Notes: generated from the letters alone by a model not told the origin. Shown: positions 10,801-25,430, numbered from the stretch's first letter. The stretch: 64,000 nucleotides of DNA from Eleginops maclovinus (GCF_036324505.1 NC_086349.1:19238247-19302246); one strand, 5' to 3'. Numbers and translations: made by a program.

Positions 10801-13585
10801 GCAGCTAAAAATCAAAGAGATGTTTTAAATTAGTCTAACAAGCACCCTGCCATCCTCCCTCTCTGAGGAGTTAGAGTCTCTCTTTAAAGAAGAAGTCATT
10901 AATATTTCACCCAGAGAGAATCTTTTAATTCATTATTAATATTTAAGCCTATCTCCCCGAGAAGAGAGATCATATCTGAATTACAAAGAGGCTGGAGTCT
11001 GGCATAATCTGTGTATCTGAGGGTGTCTGGCCTAAGGGCATGGTGGAGATGGTGGTGCAGAGCAGAAATCATAAGGAGAAAGATAAAGTTTGGGGGGAGC
11101 AAATTGGATACGTTGCCCTGAAAAGAAAAACAAAGTCAAGGTGCTAAAAATCGAGATCAGGGAGGAACATTTATGCTTGAACACTCAAATAGTTAAAATA
11201 AACGATTGTTTTACCAAGAGAATCAAGAGGATTTCCCAAAAAATATCTGGAATATTTAGTTTGTCACTTGTTGACATTCATACGTTTTGATATTCAAGTT
11301 GAATAATTCGTATTAATTTACTTCTAGTAAATTAGAAGGACTGCTTTACGACTTGCACTATTGAGTCAAATGGCTGCTGTTATAAGGCAACATTTACCAC
11401 ATCTTAAAGAAATAACAGATGCAGACTACACTGACTACATTTCTTGACAAACCGCTTGGATACTGTGGGTGCGTCTGGTTTTTATTCTGGCATAAAGGTT
11501 GAAGCTTGGTCTTTTTTTTTATATACTGTTGGGGTCTGGCATTGCTGATGTGCTACAACTCAGGAATAATTATAAAATAATTACAAGGGTCTTTTTTGTA
11601 TAATCTATTTTTCACATTGAAGCATTTATTAAATCAGAGGGGAATATTTTAGAATATTCAGCAGTCAGCATTTCAGTAATGATGCCTGCGAGCTCTTGTG
11701 CACCTCTAAGAAGATGAGCAGGGAATCCAGGAGCCAGTAAAGCAATATTGGAAACAGCTGACAATAAATACAGCGGACATGTTATTTGAATTGGGTTGGT
11801 GTGGGGTCAGATCAAGTTAATGTTTTACTCTATAATGCTCAGTTGACCAGCTTCAAAGTGTAGTGCTATGCTTCTAAAACATTACGTGGTGATGAACAAG
11901 GTGTGATTTATTTTCAAATGCTTTTCCTGCCCATATCCACTGTGTTACGATGCAGCACTTTTGATGCTGTTTCTATGTCCTTGAATACGTTCTAGCACGG
12001 TGTGATGGAAGTGAAAATCCCTGTGATGGTTTGTAGCTATTAAAAGGTGTGACTGAGTTTATGTGTTTGTGTGTGTGAGCGCGCACACACGAGTGTGTCG
12101 GGTTTGGTCATCTGATGAGCTGCAGGCTCATCTCTTCCTGCAGCGCCCAGATGGCCTGTGATTATGCACGGCTCAGTAAAGATTACCGTGCAGCACAAAT
12201 AGAAAGAGAAACAGAGGGAGTACAAACATTTTTCAAATGAGAAGAAATATGGTACGGAATGAAATGAAAATATGAGGTATATGGGGTCAACGAAATAGAG
12301 CAAATGTGGTGATGTGTCAAAGCATCAATAAAGGGGAAAACATACACAGCTCCTCCTGCACAGAAACATAACACCTCTCCACTACATATCATTTTCATTG
12401 GATTTGTTTAATTAAGCTGAACACAAGCAACACAAATGTTAAAATGTATGTCAATTGTAAGGTGAAAAGGTGTGAAGGGGTGACAGGGTGACAGGTGATG
12501 GTTGGTGGATGTATGTGTGTGTTTTAGTGTGTGTATGTCTGATGGGATTGTCTGTCGCAAGGGACGCAAGGGCATTTGTCTCCAGCGGCAATGTGACATG
12601 ATGGATCACACACTGGCAGGTAAAGAACACCCAGGAGAGCAGTGTGAAAAATGACGAACGCTTCGCTGAGGAAACATTATTCAAACTAGAGTCAGTGTTT
12701 GATAATCTGTCTTGTGCCCCAATTAACTTATGTTGACTACTGTGACAAGGGAGGAGATGACATGTCATTTGATTGTGGATTCCAAAAAACAACAACAACG
12801 ATGACAAGCTTATAGGTTTTTCCATTATCGGAATACTTGTAAATATCCTCAAAAAGGACTTAAAGAGCTGCCTAAAGCGTTGAAAAATGAAATGAAGCCT
12901 GACTTTATAATTTAAGAAAGAACAGTTTTTGATTTCATTTCTAAACAAGGACGTCCCGTAAAAAGACATGTGTCCTATTGGTGATGATCTACAAATATTT
13001 GTTTTTATCCAAATAAACGGATTACTATGTTTTACAGAAAGAGATTTAGATATTTTGGGATCATAAATGGGATAATATCTGAAATCTAAATCATTTGAAC
13101 CTCTGCAATCATGGCATTACATGTGTGCAACTGCAACTTGTACTTTTAAGTATTTTATCAACAACAGTCAAACTACAGTAAACTACAGTCACCTAGTAAC
13201 AGTTGCAGTGACATGCTTGTGAATTAAACACTTGATAGAAAGAGAGATAAAACAGGAAGCAAAACATCTGAAGCATTCATAACTCTAGTAGAACACAAAA
13301 CACTGAATCTGAGAGGAGCACGTTCATATTTCTTCAGCTGGATAAAAACAACACTGATGTAATCCTTTACTGATTTTCATTTATAGAAGCAAGCCCACAA
13401 GCTACTTATTGTAATAGGTTTGGAGCTTGCTGTGGTTACGGGTGCTTTACCTATAAGTGTTTTGCTGGCACACTCTCCCAGCTGTCAAAACAGATTACAG
13501 GAGGAGGACGCGCATCTAGATGTTAGGTTTTTCTTTATCGCTTTCTTAATGCGAATCACCGCAGCAGTGTCATGCTGCAGAAAGC

Positions 13586-13587
<2 letters not shown>
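7825..13587. other. Non-coding stretch
   Basis: Nothing in this 5.8-kb stretch can be supported as a gene. A C-rich block at about 8540-8760 stands out from the AT-rich background but carries no clear splice or start signal. The longest open frames (for example 126 codons on the minus strand near 10057-10437) are cysteine-rich low-quality translations without family features. Confidence 0.45.
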
Positions 13588-13633
<46 letters not shown>

Positions 13634-13655
13634 GCGTGTGCGTGTGCACGTGTGT
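13588..13655. repeat. (GT)n microsatellite
   Basis: Pure GT runs from 13588 to 13628 and is followed by interrupted GT/GC units to about 13655. Confidence 0.97.
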
Positions 13656-13826
13656 CCTAACTTAATGAGACTCATAATTCACATTTGAAGAGCTGCAGAG
13701 TAATAGATGGCAGTTTAACAACTTCAAAGACATGCATTTTATATTTCGACTTTGTTTCTGGAAGGACAATTTAGCTTCGGGCCGGTAGAGCAGCAGACGG
13801 AGAGTACATTATTTTGGGGCATCAGC

Positions 13827-13828
<2 letters not shown>

Positions 13829-13897
<69 letters not shown>
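13829..13897. repeat. (AC)n microsatellite
   Basis: This is an uninterrupted AC run of 69 bp. It lies about 170 bp from the GT run at 13588, so the two tracts form opposed complementary arms. Confidence 0.98.
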
Positions 13898-13900
<3 letters not shown>

Positions 13901-14189
13901 AAACATGCACTAAATCACTAATGCTAAGCAGCCTGAGGGAGTTTGTTGTTATTACGTTTTGACCTTTTGGAATTGTTGTTAATCTAATGAAGATCTTGAC
14001 AGTGAATTAGGGCCTAGACCAGAAAAAAAAAAGCTGAAACCCTGAAATAACTGTTTGAGGAAGATAATCCTCAACGGGCCACAGGAAAAGGATCCATCTG
14101 TGTGGATGTAGCTCTCAACTCCTCGTTAGATTCAGGGTGTTATTACTGTCCTGTGATGAGAGCTGTGGCTTGTGCAAGGCATGCTGGGA

Positions 14190-14250
14190 GAGGGTGGCGT
14201 GGTGCAGTGGCCATTAAAGCTCACAAGTTCAAATCCCTGGGTGATGGTTT
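14190..14250 (+). repeat. Possible degenerate tRNA-derived SINE head
   Basis: A TGGCGTGGTGCAGTGG stretch (14195-14210) resembles a polymerase III A box. AGTTCAAATCCC (14226-14237) resembles a B box, at tRNA-like spacing. No intact cloverleaf, CCA end or target duplication was found, so this is at best an old tRNA-related repeat. Confidence 0.2.
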
Positions 14251-17200
14251 AAAACAAAGGGAGGATCTAGGTGTAGCACCTAACCATCAGGAGGGAGAAA
14301 ATCAAATAGTGTTGAAAAAAAACAGTCATCACGTGTTGTTTTCCCTGCAGCCGTTAAAGCAGTAAGTCCAGAGCTCTCTCCCATGAAACGGTGCTATCTT
14401 GTTTCACAAAGTCATTACAGAGGCAGTACAGCATGATAAATGGCTGACGGGGAGTGCAGACTATAATAGGAAAAAGGACAGGAGACAGCGGAGAGGTAGC
14501 CTGCTGTTGCCAGGGTGACCTTCAGTGTGAGGCACCTCGGTGTCACCCAGAATGAGAGCAGCTCGGACGCTTGGATATAAATGTGAGTAAAGTAAAGCCG
14601 TTAGCCATCACAGAGAGGGGCCATGATGACTGAGCACCCACATCTTAAACACTAAACAACACAACTCCTGAACAGCTGTTGACGAAGAGTATAAAGGACT
14701 CTTTATGACATCTTAAAACAAAGCAAAGTCTATTTTTGGCCTCTCATCATCACGGTATCTCTACTGATTTGACTATTTAAAGAAAAAGGCCATTTCTTTT
14801 TCTTTCCTTATTTTTACCTCTGCTGTGGAGGGTCTGTTTTTGGTTGTTTGTTAGTTTGTCAGCAGGATAAATGAAAAACCACTGGCTTGATTTTTTATTT
14901 ATTAGACAAGTAAAAGGAGAAAGCACAAGCCAAATAAGAGCCAATTGATTTTGGATTGGATCAGAATCGATGGGCAGATACACACATTCTTTTTTCACTT
15001 ATGGAAACATCATTGGTGGAGGTCGTTTTTGTTGTGGAATGTGTTTATAGGCCTGAAGAGGTTAAACACTTCAATATCTCACAAAAAAGTAAAGAATAAA
15101 CATGCAGAAATAAGTTTGTCCTGCTTCCCTATCTTGTTGTAATCCTAGACCCCTTTACAGTCATTTCGCCGCTGTGATCAATTGTATCATTTTTGCTAAA
15201 TCCATATAGAGAAGAAGGTCATAGTCTCTTGTTTTTTATTCAAACTGCTTGATAGTATAATGACAACAGGAGTGACGTTACAGTGCCATCTAGTGTTGCC
15301 ATAACTGTTTCACACTCAGCATTGCGGTAGAGTGTATTTCTTTGGTCAATAAACTCTCAGTTTGAGACATAATAAAACCATATGTATACTTCATGTATCT
15401 CTAAATATAAGACAGAGGTTCATAGAAAGTCTACTTTGTATAATTTATGAGTGACATAAAAAAAGCAGAGATTAAGAGTGACAGGGCGGCTCTTTAAGCA
15501 GCCGGGTTTATTTAGGGCAGATAAATCTGCAGTCAATATAAATTATAACACAAAGCTTTTCCACTGACAGCAGCATCCATCCTCATCAGATCACATACAT
15601 ACAGTATTAATACCATACGCTTCTCTAAGAGAAAACACACTCATCGCAGTGATGATGGTGGCATTGTGAATAGCATGCATGCAATACAGAGAAGCTGCAA
15701 ACAATACAACTTTCAGTCTCTTGCAATGCCTTACACTGCACTAAATGAGAGCCCTGTTCAAACAGTCGTGCCATTTAAGAAGGAGCTAATCTGTGTCAGG
15801 CTAAGACTGGTGGAGGGGAATAGAGCAAGGAAAAGTTTCCTACTGACCGGCCCTCAGTCTGTGTAACCCACCATGAAGTGTGAAGTGTTATAAAAGAATG
15901 TCTGAAATGTTAAGCAGGTCGTGCTTAGTGTTGGGTTACCTAAACAAAATAAAGTGCGATTTAGTCGGTAACAATTACACACAGGCTTAGAGGGAGGAAG
16001 AGGAAAGCGAGAGACAATGGTTAATGACAACAGAGGGGGAGGTGGTGGGAGGGCACCTAGAGGAGAGAGCATGGAGGATTTGACACAGGCTGCCTTTGTT
16101 GGGTGTAATCATCCAGACTAAGAAGACATTTACAACTCGGTTTACGACTACATCAGGTGAGTGACTGTGAATGGAGGAGTGTGTGTGGTGATTAAGGGAG
16201 TGGGCCACTCTCAAATATCCAGGATGAAGAGTCTAAAAAGGGACATGTGCAACTTTGTAAATCTGTTTGCAGTTTATATTACTGCTGACCATCTTCCACA
16301 GCAAATCGTATCAGGTTTAAGATTGATTTTCTACAATCCAGGAAGCGACTGGCTTCATTTCACAGTGGTATGAAAATAAACTCCTGGATATTAGAGATGG
16401 GAAATCGATTTTATTGCCAAGGTTGTGTCATCAGAATAGGAAATTCAGCCACAAGCATGGACTGCATTAATAAAATCATTGTTGAATGGGTTTAAGGTTG
16501 CTACATTTACAGTAATAAATGACACGCAGAACAAATAACCAATCTTGTAGCTTTTTAAAACTTCTTCAGTGTTTGGCTATTAGTTAATACTGATTTTTTT
16601 TCAAGCAGCAGACTCCCCAATCTCAAATCAGTGTCCTTGAAAGTTGTAACGTTTGGAAGTTTTGCAACAGCTCCTGCTCATTAACAGAAAGACACGAAAC
16701 TAAAGTGACCTTGACAGAAATAATAAGCAGAGTTCATGAAAGATTTTTATCCCACAGAGAAATCTATGGAACACAATTTCTGCCTGGAAGATAATAAATA
16801 ATACATCTAAAAATGTCTATACTGTGGGAGAAAGTGCAAAACTGGGGCTGATCAATACTGGACTCTGAGGCTTTTACAAACCCATATGGAAAAGGCTGGT
16901 GATATTATATATTTTGTTATAGTAGCACATTGCATGAAAATATAAAAACCAACAAAGCAGTTATCTATCTCTCAATCATTTCTGACTCTCCCTGCATGAC
17001 TGTGGCAACCAACCCAAGCCAGTTCAATCCAACGGAGGATAGAAATCTATAAAAACAGGGCTGTGATTATTTGAGATTTTAGCTTTTTCTTACTTGCAGG
17101 ATAGCATTTGTTAAGCACTATTTTCCGCTGCAGACAAAGTGCAAAGTACTTGCAGCAGCATGTTTTTTGGAACTACATCACAATAAATTAGAGTGCCTAC

Positions 17201-17515
17201 ACTCATTAATCATTTTAAATGAAAATGTCGCCCAGTACAATGGTGTGGCTCATTGATGTTTTGAATAGTTTCTGGACAACAATTGAGCTCTGTGGAACAA
17301 ATAATCATGTTATAAGGTTTTGGAGACATGGACAATACTTTATTAAAGGATAAATTCAATGTTCACGTGGGTTTTTTACTCATGGGATTTGTCTGCAATA
17401 TGAAAAATAAAATATCACTTCATTCAGGATTCTGTGTCGCTATCAAAGCTGTGAACCAGAATGCCGACGCTCACCATGTAACCTAGAGGTGACCTCCACC
17501 TGGCTTAATATCTCC

Positions 17516-17571
17516 CTCTTCCTCCCCCTCCTCCACCTCTTCCTCCCCCTCCTCCACCTCTTCCTCCCTTC
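17516..17571. repeat. 21-bp pyrimidine minisatellite
   Basis: The unit CTCTTCCTCCCCCTCCTCCAC is repeated twice in full, with a partial third copy. It forms a polypyrimidine tract on the plus strand and is followed by TTCTTTCCAG, which resembles a splice acceptor. No exon is evident after it. Confidence 0.85.
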
Positions 17572-18392
17572 TTTCCAGGTCCCCCTGCCTCACCCCAGTG
17601 TGTACAGGAAGCCCTGAATCCACAGAGCCCTCTCTTCTGATGATCAGAGAGGAAAAACACAATGCCTTCAGTGTGCTAGAAAGGAGCTCAACTCATAAAA
17701 TGCACACGCACACACAAAGGGAGAGAAATCGAATGGAACATGCTTTTACTATTAAGGGCTCTGTTTTTTTTCTTTCCATATGACTTTCCAAGGAAAATCC
17801 CCCTCATCAGGGTAGGTCCAATCCAGACAGACAGCAGACTGGAGAGGAGACACAGATACAGACAGACACAGAGGGCTGTGGAGAAACTGACCCTCCCCTC
17901 CTGTCACTGACACGCAAACAAAGACTTTAAAGGCTGCAAACTGGGCCTTTGGTGCTGTCATCTTTATCAGATTTCAGATTTTTCCTTTCCATTTTTAAAC
18001 TGGAGTCAGTCATCGTTTCTCAATGAGCACTGACCGGCATCTGGATCACAAACCATCTGCTCTATCCAGAAAACCGGAATGAGATCAATTCAGTCTCTCA
18101 CATGTCAGTCCTTTAAGGGGGTGACACCAAGTTTTTCTGTGTATTTCAAGAAGGCCTCAACAGTTGGTACCATTTATAAAACTAGGCCACTTCCGCCTTC
18201 TGTGTGTGTATATATGCGTGTATTTGTGTGTCAGTCAGACCCAACTAAGCCAAGAAACCTCCAGTGTAAACATATTGTGCAGGAAGCACTGCGACTCCTG
18301 AAAGGAAACATCCTAATACCAAACAATATTCAAATCATAGCTAGTCGCTGCATTTGCTGTCACACTCCAGCTCCCTATCAATCTGTAACAGC

Positions 18393-18394
<2 letters not shown>

Positions 18395-18450
<56 letters not shown>

Positions 18451-18476
18451 GGTGGGTGTGGGTGTGTGTGTGTGTG
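18395..18476. repeat. (TG)n microsatellite
   Basis: The TG run is pure to about 18443, then interrupted by TA and GG variants to 18476. Confidence 0.97.
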
Positions 18477-19415
18477 ATCTTCTTATGTGATTTAAACATA
18501 CATTACCTAGAACACTCCCTCTTTCCATACTTCAGATCCGCTCTAAACCTTGTCACAAGCGCCACGGTAAACCTCTGTTGACAGATGAGTCAGTTGTCTT
18601 TAACAGTTGTTTGTTGAATCACAGCTTCACCTCTTCTACTACAATGACACCAAACCGCTGCTGACAGTATAGTACAGATCAGGTTTCTACAAACTGTGTT
18701 CATTCATTAATACTTGGAGTGCTTGTGTAGTAGAAGTAAACAAATATACCGCACATCATTTTACTGCAGTGGCTCCTAAAAGGGAACTAAGATATTTAGG
18801 TTTTTTTTTAACCTTTCAAATTTACTTTCACCAGGGTTTTATTATTTTTAATTTCCAAAAATCACTCATTGGTTGAACACGTGTCGGCACTAACGTATGA
18901 TCAGGTGCCCTATCATATTCTAACCTGCAAGAACGGATAGGTGTGGTGAAACTAAAGTCACTGTGACAATAACCATTTAACTGCTAATCAATGGTATATT
19001 AAAGTAACAACTATTCTGCGACACAATTCAAAACACACCTCTGAAAGCAGCATGCCTGCATATGACTCACAAACCTGTCAAACATGAGTGTCAATATAAC
19101 GCCACAATCTGTGAAAAGAAGAACTCGCATCAAAACAAGCCCATTTCTAATCCCACTCCCACTGTGTAAAGTCCTCATCCTACTGTACACATGCTTTATC
19201 AGTGCTTTCAAGGCCCCACAATCAAACGATAAACCAACAAAACAAACAAAGTATTCTCTTATCTTGTAATTTTCACACAAACACTCACAACTTGACAGGA
19301 TAAGAGACAGGCATTTATGAAGCGAAAGCAAAGACTTTAAGAGGGGTCTCCTTCAGGACATGCAGTGCAGAAAGAAAAAAAACACCCCAAAAATGTCCTG
19401 TCCATCAAATGCTAG

Positions 19416-19569
<154 letters not shown>

Positions 19570-21290
19570 GCAATCTTAGCGGAAGCTATTTTTTAACAGC
19601 AGGGCCCACACATGACCACCATTAGGAAAATCAATGTGACACTCAGGAAGGCCGGGAAAAAGCCTGAAGTCTTTGAATGGGCCTGGAACTGAGTCATGGT
19701 GTCTCACAGATAAACAGAATGAGACAGAGAGAAATGTAGGGGGATGTTGGGGATCAGTGCTTACAGGAATACACCAAGTTCCCGGCTGACTGGTCTGTTG
19801 GTCACCTTGAGAACTTAATTTAGAAATATCTTCGCGACTGGGACTACGCTGTCTGAAATGCTGACAGAGCAGAAACGATTGGATCATAATTTAACAAAAT
19901 TCGCTTTATTTCTAAGACTATCTCATATCTTTGTTTAAATGCGGAGTCAGGACATTTGTAACCTAACTTGACATGAAGACAAAAAGACAAAGAAACAGCT
20001 AGCATGGCTCTTTCCAAAGTTCATTAATAAACCTGCAAAAAAGCTCTAAAGCAGACCTATTAATGCGTTGCATCAGAAGTCTTTGACCTGTGCATAAACA
20101 TATACGGAAAATTACCATTTTTAGTAGGTGGAGGTCTTTTGTTGGAGCTGTTTCTTGACAGAAAACTGCCTTGCGCAGTGATTCTGTGCAGCAGCACTGG
20201 CTAAAGTGTCGATAGATAGAACAAACACTAGTTGTATTAAAGTGAATGAACAGCTGGTTAAAAAGACTGCCTTATCCATCACTACCCCTTTTGCTTCTTA
20301 ATACTAATAACAATTAAAACTTCCTAGTAGTTCATAAACCATGTGTTTACCAGATATGTGCTGATAAGTTTCTTGGAAGTCATAAAGCATCAAACAAAGC
20401 ATTGAAGACTGACTAAGCGAATGATGAAATATTAATCAACTCCTGTTTAGTAATGTGTATTCATCTTGCCCTAGACATCTTAGCCCCTGGATAATTTACA
20501 TTGACCTTTATAGACACATCGAAAGGCAGCATGGGTCAGCATCACATGTTCATTTCTCTTCTGACATAAACAGGTAAACTGACCAATAGAGTGGACTAGT
20601 CTTGCAAAGATTTGGCAGCCGATCAAAGTTCATAAAAGTGCGGGGAGCAACAGCAGGGTCATCTGAGCTCAAAAAAAAAAGTAGGAACAAGGGGAGCTAT
20701 GCAGATAATATTCTCACTATCCTCCTCCCTCACTCCCGTGCTCTGTGTTGATTTAACACAGAGGGGAAATGTTTACATTGGCTTGGTTAAACACAGGCAG
20801 GCCCAATAGCTTTTGTTAATAATAAATAACCTAAACAGCCACCCAGGAAATTTATGGCGGAGGATCAAGCTACCACACGCCGACCACCACATCTATGGAG
20901 AAAAGACCCTCACCCACTTCTGAGTGAACCAGATGACATACAGAGCTTAAGACGGAGAGTGAAGCCTGTCAGAGAAGTTTAATGAATTGGAAACTATTCA
21001 GAAGACTGAGGTGGAATTAAAACTGAAAGGCATGCTATCTATCCCACCGCAGTTTGTTTGTGATGTGGTTTATTTTAATAGATTCTCCGATGATTTGAAG
21101 CGAGCAGCCTACAAACCCTTTGACCCTCCCATCGTAAACATAAAAATAAGCATTAGAAAGTGCACAGGGTAGTTGGGTTCCCATGTGGAAGGAATAGAGA
21201 TGAGGGAACTTCAGGAAACAGAAAAAAAGCTGATATATTTCATCTGACGGCGGCTGCATTGAGCATTAGAACTCTGCATGTGTGCCTGTT

Positions 21291-21325
21291 GGGGTGGGGG
21301 GTGGGGGGGTTAAGGCAGGGAGAGA
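21291..21325 (+). other. G-rich tract, G-quadruplex-capable
   Basis: Long G runs separated by single T bases are followed by another GGG after TTAAGGCA. The plus strand could fold into a quadruplex. No promoter signal was found next to it. Confidence 0.5.
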
Positions 21326-22072
21326 GATTGATCGGGGACAGTGTGGGAGAGAAAGAGGGAACTGCAAAAAAAAAAGAGCCAGGCCTTGGGAATGAGTCTG
21401 TGTGTGGGAGAGAAACGATGCACTGCTGGACTGCCGGAAAAAGAAAGTCAGCCAGGAGGACGGCAGATCGATTCCTCCCCAGAGCCTCACAACAAACACA
21501 CTCTCTTTTTCTCTCTCTGCATAGCTTACCTCTGCAGCAGCCTGATATCATCCCATCAGCACTTCATCTCTATCACTACACCCTCCCCCTTCTTTGTCTG
21601 CATGCTAGCAGCGCTTTATTTCAGAGCATGTGTGAAAGATTGTAAGATTTAGCTGAATTTTCTACGGAGTTTTGTTCTCACAGTAACTCATTGTGCTTAG
21701 CTGATAGGAATATTAAGCTAATGCCCCAGATCTGTCATCTGTAGACCTGAAGAATACAACACATGGACAATACTCTGGACACGGTGAATAATGAACAGCT
21801 ATATTAGAAAGAAAGAAAAACAGTACCTCCTCCTCTCCTATCTGATTGTGGTGGTATAGAAGTGTGAATGACACATCAGATGCGTTTCTCTCGTGGTCAA
21901 AATACATCTACAAGTTGTTCAGAAAGGAAACCACACACTCTTCCTCAAACACAGAGCAGTCCTTCTACCTTCCTCAGACAGACTTGCATCAACACAGCTC
22001 TAATCTCATGAGCTCAGATCAAACACCCTCTCCTCCACACAAATCCTATTCCATACAGGGACAGTGTGGGGG

Positions 22073-22074
<2 letters not shown>

Positions 22075-22151
<77 letters not shown>
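22075..22151. repeat. (AC)n microsatellite, left arm
   Basis: This is a 77-bp perfect AC run. It is complementary to the TG run at 22241-22336, with 89 bp between them. Confidence 0.98.
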
Positions 22152-22152
<1 letters not shown>

Positions 22153-22235
22153 TAGGAGGAGAGATGAATGACTTCACTTGTAATCACCATTATCATATTT
22201 AGAGTCTCATTGGTTTCTGGCAAATATGAATAGAT

Positions 22236-22337
<102 letters not shown>

Positions 22338-22691
22338 CAGTGAAGGGGCCTCAGTCAGATTGGGGCAACTGTGAGCTGCTTCGAACAGGGTCAGGAAAGG
22401 TATTGCCCCTTTTCTTGTCATGTCAGCTAAACCATGCCCAGTGGACCATTAATGCCCCTCTCACTTTGTCTCAGTGTGTTTGTGGAGAAGCCATAACCAG
22501 CAACACAACTCTTCACATAGTTTTGGAGTTGATGCAGGCGGGCCTGCAGCTGTCCCGTTGACAGCTGGCAAAAACATTTTGGAATTCAAATCCTTTGCGC
22601 AATGCAAACCGTAGCCATGTAGAAACAACTTAATAAAAGCTTCAAAAGCGAGGAACATAACCGCTTTAATTTGTAAAAGTGGTTCACTTAC

Positions 22692-23055
22692 CAGTCGCTG
22701 AAACCCCCTGCATCTTGCACAAAGTTTGTCTCCAGTCTTTCTCTGCTGAATCCGTCTTTTCCTCGGAGAAACTGGCAACAGCGGCGGCTCCAGCCCACTA
22801 AACTCGGAGGAGCGCCTCCACTTCAGTATCCCCTTTTCCTGTTTGCCGATGAAACAAACTCGAAACACACTAAGGATACTTCATGGTTTCCTAAAGGACG
22901 CTAGAGACTTCAACCGGGTCATTTTTGTCTGCAGAATAAATCACTGTAGTCCTCCATGTAGTCGTTTCTACTCCCTCTCCAGAAACAGAACTCTCTCCTC
23001 TGTGCCGCTGAAAAAAAAAAGAAAATGCGCGCTCTTGGTGCGAGGCGCGGGCACG
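22692..23055 (-). promoter_or_regulatory. Candidate CpG promoter and first exon (minus strand)
   Basis: On the minus strand GCGACTG is followed by GTAAGTG, a near-perfect splice donor, at 22691-22690. Upstream (higher coordinates) the sequence is richer in CpG than its surroundings, with a cluster near 23027-23055 (GCGCGC and GAGGCGCGGGC). A frame stays open into the donor but begins without a clear ATG and matches no family I know. A separate ATG at 22713-22711 would give only a few codons before the donor. This fits a 5' UTR exon of a gene reading left. It is inference from base composition and one splice signal; the 5' limit is approximate. Confidence 0.28.
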
Positions 23056-25358
23056 AAAGTCCCATTCATTGACTGTGAATGCTACAATGAAAGATTGGAT
23101 GAAACAACCAATGTAATTGTATCCTCATACTAACAACTAGACTTGAAAAGAAGTTACAGCCTGAATTTCGTGCTGTATTTTTCTTGATCGATCGTTTCTT
23201 TGTCTACTTAAACGGTAATGATATCTTTAAGTGATATTGCATTTTCAGCCATGACATGCCCATCGGCATTACATGGGTTGTCACGTGAAGTCATGAAAAG
23301 GATGAGGCCTATTTCAAGAGATAGCTCTGCTTTGAAAACTCCACAGCTGCCCATTAGTGTGGAAGGAAAGAGCCTGGAACAGAGATACTAACTGGCACTG
23401 TACTTCCATGTCACTGCTCATGCTTTCTCCTGATTTCTTAATTGATTATCTTCAGTTTCCAAGCCAGCTGAATGGATGCTGTCAGCTGGCTCTTTGAATC
23501 ATTGCACAGCACCGCAATAACGAAAGGCAAAACAAATCTTGAATTAGCAGACCGTAGTATAGTCATAAAACGTAGTTACTGTTGCATGTTTATTGTCCCG
23601 TTTTTGTAAAGTTCAAAGTGTGATAGGAGAGAAGCTTTGAACTACAGAGCCCTAAAAGCATTGTACTTCTTCATAAAAGGCCATAAGAGTGGCATTACTA
23701 CTTGCATGTACTTGCAATTTTGTGCCACCACTTTTCTGATTGTTTACCTTTTATCTTACACTTCTACTTCATTACACATTAGGTGGAAATATTCTATATT
23801 TTGCATCTCTGCATTTATCAGACACTTAAAGCAAACAGTTACTTTTCAGATTAACATTTTTTAAAAATCACAAGATAGGCTCAGTGAATACAATGCACTG
23901 TTAAAGATTAAACTAGTGGTTCCTAACATTTTTGGCATGGGACATACAAAAACGTAATAGCTAGTTACTCCCTTTGTCGTGAGTCAATGAGTTGTTTCCA
24001 TTTCTGCTGAAGAGCGATTTCCCCTCTTAATGTCTAATTTGAACATTTTGCTTATGATACTTCTGTGCTATGTATACAAAAATGGCTTGTTTTGGTACTT
24101 TTGCACAAGTAAAGTTATACAGCTTGACTCTCAATGTATTTCCACAATAATGTGACCATATTAACCCAATCCTCAGTGGCAGGACTGTGTAGCTGCTAGC
24201 CCTCTCTGTGTGTGTTTCTCTGTGTGCAGATCCCCATCTTTGCGAAACACGTGTCCACTCAGCTACGCATCATTAACCTCTTTTGTGCGTGGCGCTGTTG
24301 CTGCACGCTTTACATCTGCCTCAGAAGAACACAGACAACAGCAGTGTCTCTAATGATAATGCCTCCCTGCCTGGCTGCTTGTCTGTCAATAGGTCACTTC
24401 ATTGACCTGCACTCCCCTCTAATAAGCTGTATCTATACATCACCTCTCCCCTCATTTATACCCGACCACTGACTGCACATAAATCACATACAACCAAACA
24501 TTACATCCATTTTGCACAAAAATAAACTCTCTCTTTTTCTGATTTAACTTCTTTCTCTTTTTTTGCTTTAGTGAATAATTCTGAAGATGTCATTACAGAG
24601 TCTAAAAAGGTCACATGTTTTTTGACTGACTGTGTTTTAAATAGACCCAGGCCCTTGTTAGTGCCTCCGAATGCATGGAGCTGCCTGTCAGCCTGTCTGG
24701 GGCATGCTGGTCCACAGAAAGCAGAACACCAGCAGCCCTCTGGGATACATCCTCTCCTCCTGCTTCCCTGGGGCTCCTCCACACAGAGCACAGAGAAACA
24801 ACTGCATTCACAGAGAGGGAGGAAGGGAGATGGGAAGGGAATTTGAGAGAGTGGGGGAAAGGTGAAAGACAGAGTGAGAATTGTATAAAAAGGCAATATG
24901 GATTAACAGAGAAAGAGAATGAGAGGCAGATGTGCAAACTGGGGTAGGCCTATAGGTGTGAAAATCGGCAGAGATAAGTGTGAGATGTAGAGGTTTTTCA
25001 CTTCTCTGAAAGCCTCCTGCTGTAAAGGCTCCAATTATACGAATAATCACACCCTAGTCTGGGGTGCTAGTTTATTAATTAACTCTTTTTCAGGTGCAAA
25101 TTAAAGCTTAATTGATTCAATCAACTGTTGTACGACACAGATGTCGCAACCTACAATTCTGGGACCGCACCAAAAGTTAGCTGTAGATATTTGTGTGTGA
25201 GTCACATTGACACTCACACCCTGCATCCAGTGTCAGGAGTAAGGAATGTTCAATGCATCATGAGGCTGAGCCCACTCTCCACAGGTCATACATTTGTTAA
25301 CATCCTCAATGGTATTATTTCTGCTCCAGTAAAGCTTTTCAGAAATGTGTGTATCTCT

Positions 25359-25430
<72 letters not shown>

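Larger units (their letters stand above)
13898..18394. other. Non-coding stretch
   Basis: Apart from the SINE-like spot near 14.2 kb and the pyrimidine minisatellite at 17516-17571, nothing is recognised. Open frames are short and unsupported. Confidence 0.45.

Noticed and set aside
17571..17600. Splice acceptor-like pyrimidine tract ending TTTCCAG on the plus strand
   Set aside because: The tract is a minisatellite, and the sequence after it has no sustained frame or donor that fits an exon.
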